A stretch of 5,561 bases of DNA, from assembly GCA_031282235.1 (NCBI GenBank), contig JAITED010000054.1, forward strand, positions 1 to 5,561, in the 5' to 3' direction. This stretch comes from Propionibacteriaceae bacterium (GTDB lineage: Bacteria; Actinomycetota; Actinomycetes; Propionibacteriales; Propionibacteriaceae). The stretch's first letter is position 1; each line of letters opens with the position of its first letter. The notes under the pieces are model-generated. The model searched no databases and had not been told where the DNA came from. It worked only from the letters and a program-made list of their open reading frames with translations. This document shows positions 4,410 through 5,561 of this stretch, piece by piece. The position numbers were made by a program, and so were the translations under genes.

Positions 4410-5507
4410 TCAGTCGGTGTCGAACCCCAGCTTGCGGAGCGCTTTGGGGTCACGTTGCCACTCTTTGACCACTTTTACGCGCAGGTCTAGGCGGGTGGGG
4501 GTGCCCAGCAGGGCGGCGATGGCGTGTCGGGCAGCGGTGCCAATCTGTTTTATACGTTCGCCACCTTTGCCAATCATGATGTGCTTCTGCGAATCGCGTT
4601 CCACGATGAGGTTGGCGTGAACCTGCAGTATGGGGCGTTTGGCGTTCGTATCGTCGTGTACCCCCAACTCCACAATCTCTACGGTGATGGAGTGCGGCAG
4701 TTCGTCGCGTACCAACTCCAGCGCGGCCTCCCGAATCAGCTCAGCCACCAACACTGCTTCGGGTTCATCGGTCAACTCCCCAGCCGGGTAGTACTTAGGC
4801 CCGGCGGGAAGCAACGAGATTAACGTATCTGCCACCTCATCGACTTGAGCCCCAGAAAGTGCAGAGCAGGGGACGATATGCTCCCAAGTGATGCCTAACT
4901 GGTCTTGTAAAGCAGCAATTCGCAGCAGATGCCGTCGGATGCGGTCTGGCGAAACCTTGTCAGCTTTGGTGGCTAACGCCACCAGCTTTGGGCGCTCAGT
5001 CAGCGTCGCCAACTCCGCAATCAGATACTTATCCCCCGGCCCCACCATCTGGTCGGCGGGCAGGCACACCGCCACCACGTCCACGGTGGCGTAGGTGTCG
5101 CGTACCAAATCATTCAGCCGCTCTTGCAGCAGGGAACGCGGCTTTGACAAGCCCGGAGTGTCAATTATCACCAACTGGGCATCCGCGCGGGTGACGATGC
5201 CGCGCACCGCGTGGCGAGTGGTCTGTGGTTTAGATGAGGTGATGGCCACCTTCGCGCCCACCAGCGCGTTGATGAGGGTGGATTTTCCAGCGTTGGGGCG
5301 TCCTATCAGACAAACGAACCCGGAGCGATACGCCGTATCCGCAACAGTGGCTAGGCTTTCCAGTCCCGAAGTTGGTTGCTGTGGTTGAGTTGTTCGCGGT
5401 GACAGAGCTAAAGACGACGGCGCTGCTCCCTCGGCGTGAGTTTCTGGATGCTGCGACTGCGCGCAGCATGACGAGTTAGGCGATGATTGCTTACTCACTA
5501 TCTCCAC
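4410..5507 (-). CDS. era: GTPase Era
   Basis: Era is a KH-domain GTPase that binds the 3' end of 16S rRNA and assists late 30S assembly. The 365-residue product has an N-terminal extension (1-58), then the G domain: G1 GRPNAGKST (69-77), G2 around KPQTTRH (93-99), G3 DTPG (116-119), G4 TKAD (180-183; Thr in place of the usual Asn, as in mycobacterial Era) and G5 SAL (215-217). ELTDEPE (244-250) and REAALELVRDELPHS (259-273) lead into the KH domain, whose GXXG loop is GKGG (313-316), followed by VKVVKEWQRDPK near the end. The core matches actinobacterial Era of about 300 residues. The chosen start is a GTG at 5507 without a clear Shine-Dalgarno; a second GTG at 5498 has GGAG 3 bases upstream and overlaps the preceding frame's stop as GTGAGTAA, and may be the true start (362 residues). 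The Ser/Gln/Pro-rich extension is unusual. Confidence 0.96.
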   Translation of the reverse strand: MEIVSKQSSPNSSCCAQSQHPETHAEGAAPSSLALSPRTTQPQQPTSGLESLATVADTAYRSGFVCLIGRPNAGKSTLINALVGAKVAITSSKPQTTRHAVRGIVTRADAQLVIIDTPGLSKPRSLLQERLNDLVRDTYATVDVVAVCLPADQMVGPGDKYLIAELATLTERPKLVALATKADKVSPDRIRRHLLRIAALQDQLGITWEHIVPCSALSGAQVDEVADTLISLLPAGPKYYPAGELTDEPEAVLVAELIREAALELVRDELPHSITVEIVELGVHDDTNAKRPILQVHANLIVERDSQKHIMIGKGGERIKQIGTAARHAIAALLGTPTRLDLRVKVVKEWQRDPKALRKLGFDTD

Positions 5508-5559
5508 TTTCGGTTTGGGGAACCCGGCGCACGGTGAGGGTCTCTACTTGGTGCCTGCG
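5491..5559 (-). CDS. C-terminal end of an upstream protein, possibly a CorC/HlyC-type CBS-domain protein (partial)
   Basis: An open minus-strand frame enters from the window edge and ends at TAA 5493-5491, giving RRHQVETLTVRRVPQTESGDSE. It overlaps the start of era by 8 or 17 bases depending on the era start, the spacing expected for co-transcribed, coupled genes. In many actinobacteria a CorC/HlyC family (CBS plus transporter-associated domain) gene lies just upstream of era, and the VETLTVRR strand followed by a polar tail suits the end of such a protein. Only 22 residues are visible, so the identification is an inference from gene order. Confidence 0.4.
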   Translation of the reverse strand, partial: RRHQVETLTVRRVPQTESGDSE

Positions 5560-5561
5560 CC

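Overview
The window looks like chromosome from a moderately GC-rich actinobacterium. The evidence is a type 2 (actinobacterial/mycobacterial-style) LeuA with its C-terminal allosteric domain, an Era GTPase whose core closely resembles mycobacterial Era, TANNNT-type -10 sequence and a probable leaderless leader transcript. Base composition and the host-associated feel of the gene set would suit an Actinomycetaceae-like or Bifidobacteriaceae-like host, but the genus cannot be fixed from this sequence. I see no phage, IS element, CRISPR array, tRNA or rRNA.

Layout: (1) 1-1685, minus strand: a MacA-like membrane fusion protein followed, through a 4-base ATGA overlap, by a MacB/LolD-type ABC ATPase cut off by the window edge. 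The two form an efflux or envelope-transport operon whose permease should lie beyond position 1. (2) 1776-3527, minus: leuA, 2-isopropylmalate synthase, directly upstream of the transporter genes. (3) 3528-3826: a divergent intergenic region of about 300 bases. On the leuA side it holds a likely promoter, a 14-codon leader peptide with three consecutive leucine codons (MVSAALLLSSRSEV) that appears to start at the transcript's first base, and a hairpin whose loop can pair downstream as an H-type pseudoknot. On the other side it holds an 8-bp inverted repeat and a palindrome before the plus-strand gene. (4) 3827-4219, plus: a small PPOX/FMN split-barrel protein of unknown substrate. (5) 4220-4409: a convergent intergenic region filled by three copies of a short palindromic (REP-like) element. 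(6) 4410-5507, minus: era, with an unusual N-terminal extension. Its start overlaps the last codons of another minus-strand reading frame, probably the end of an upstream CorC/HlyC-type gene.

Functionally, LeuA commits 2-ketoisovalerate to leucine synthesis and is expected to be feedback-inhibited by leucine through its C-terminal domain. The leader suggests a second, RNA-level leucine control. Era is a 30S-assembly GTPase and unrelated to leuA. The MacA/ABC pair probably has its own function although it follows leuA closely. The most rewarding part of the window is the leuA leader: a leucine-codon peptide, competing hairpins, a pseudoknot and a complementarity between the Leu codons and the leuA Shine-Dalgarno region, all within about 135 bases. 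It fits the published actinobacterial 'LEU element' idea but has details worth testing.
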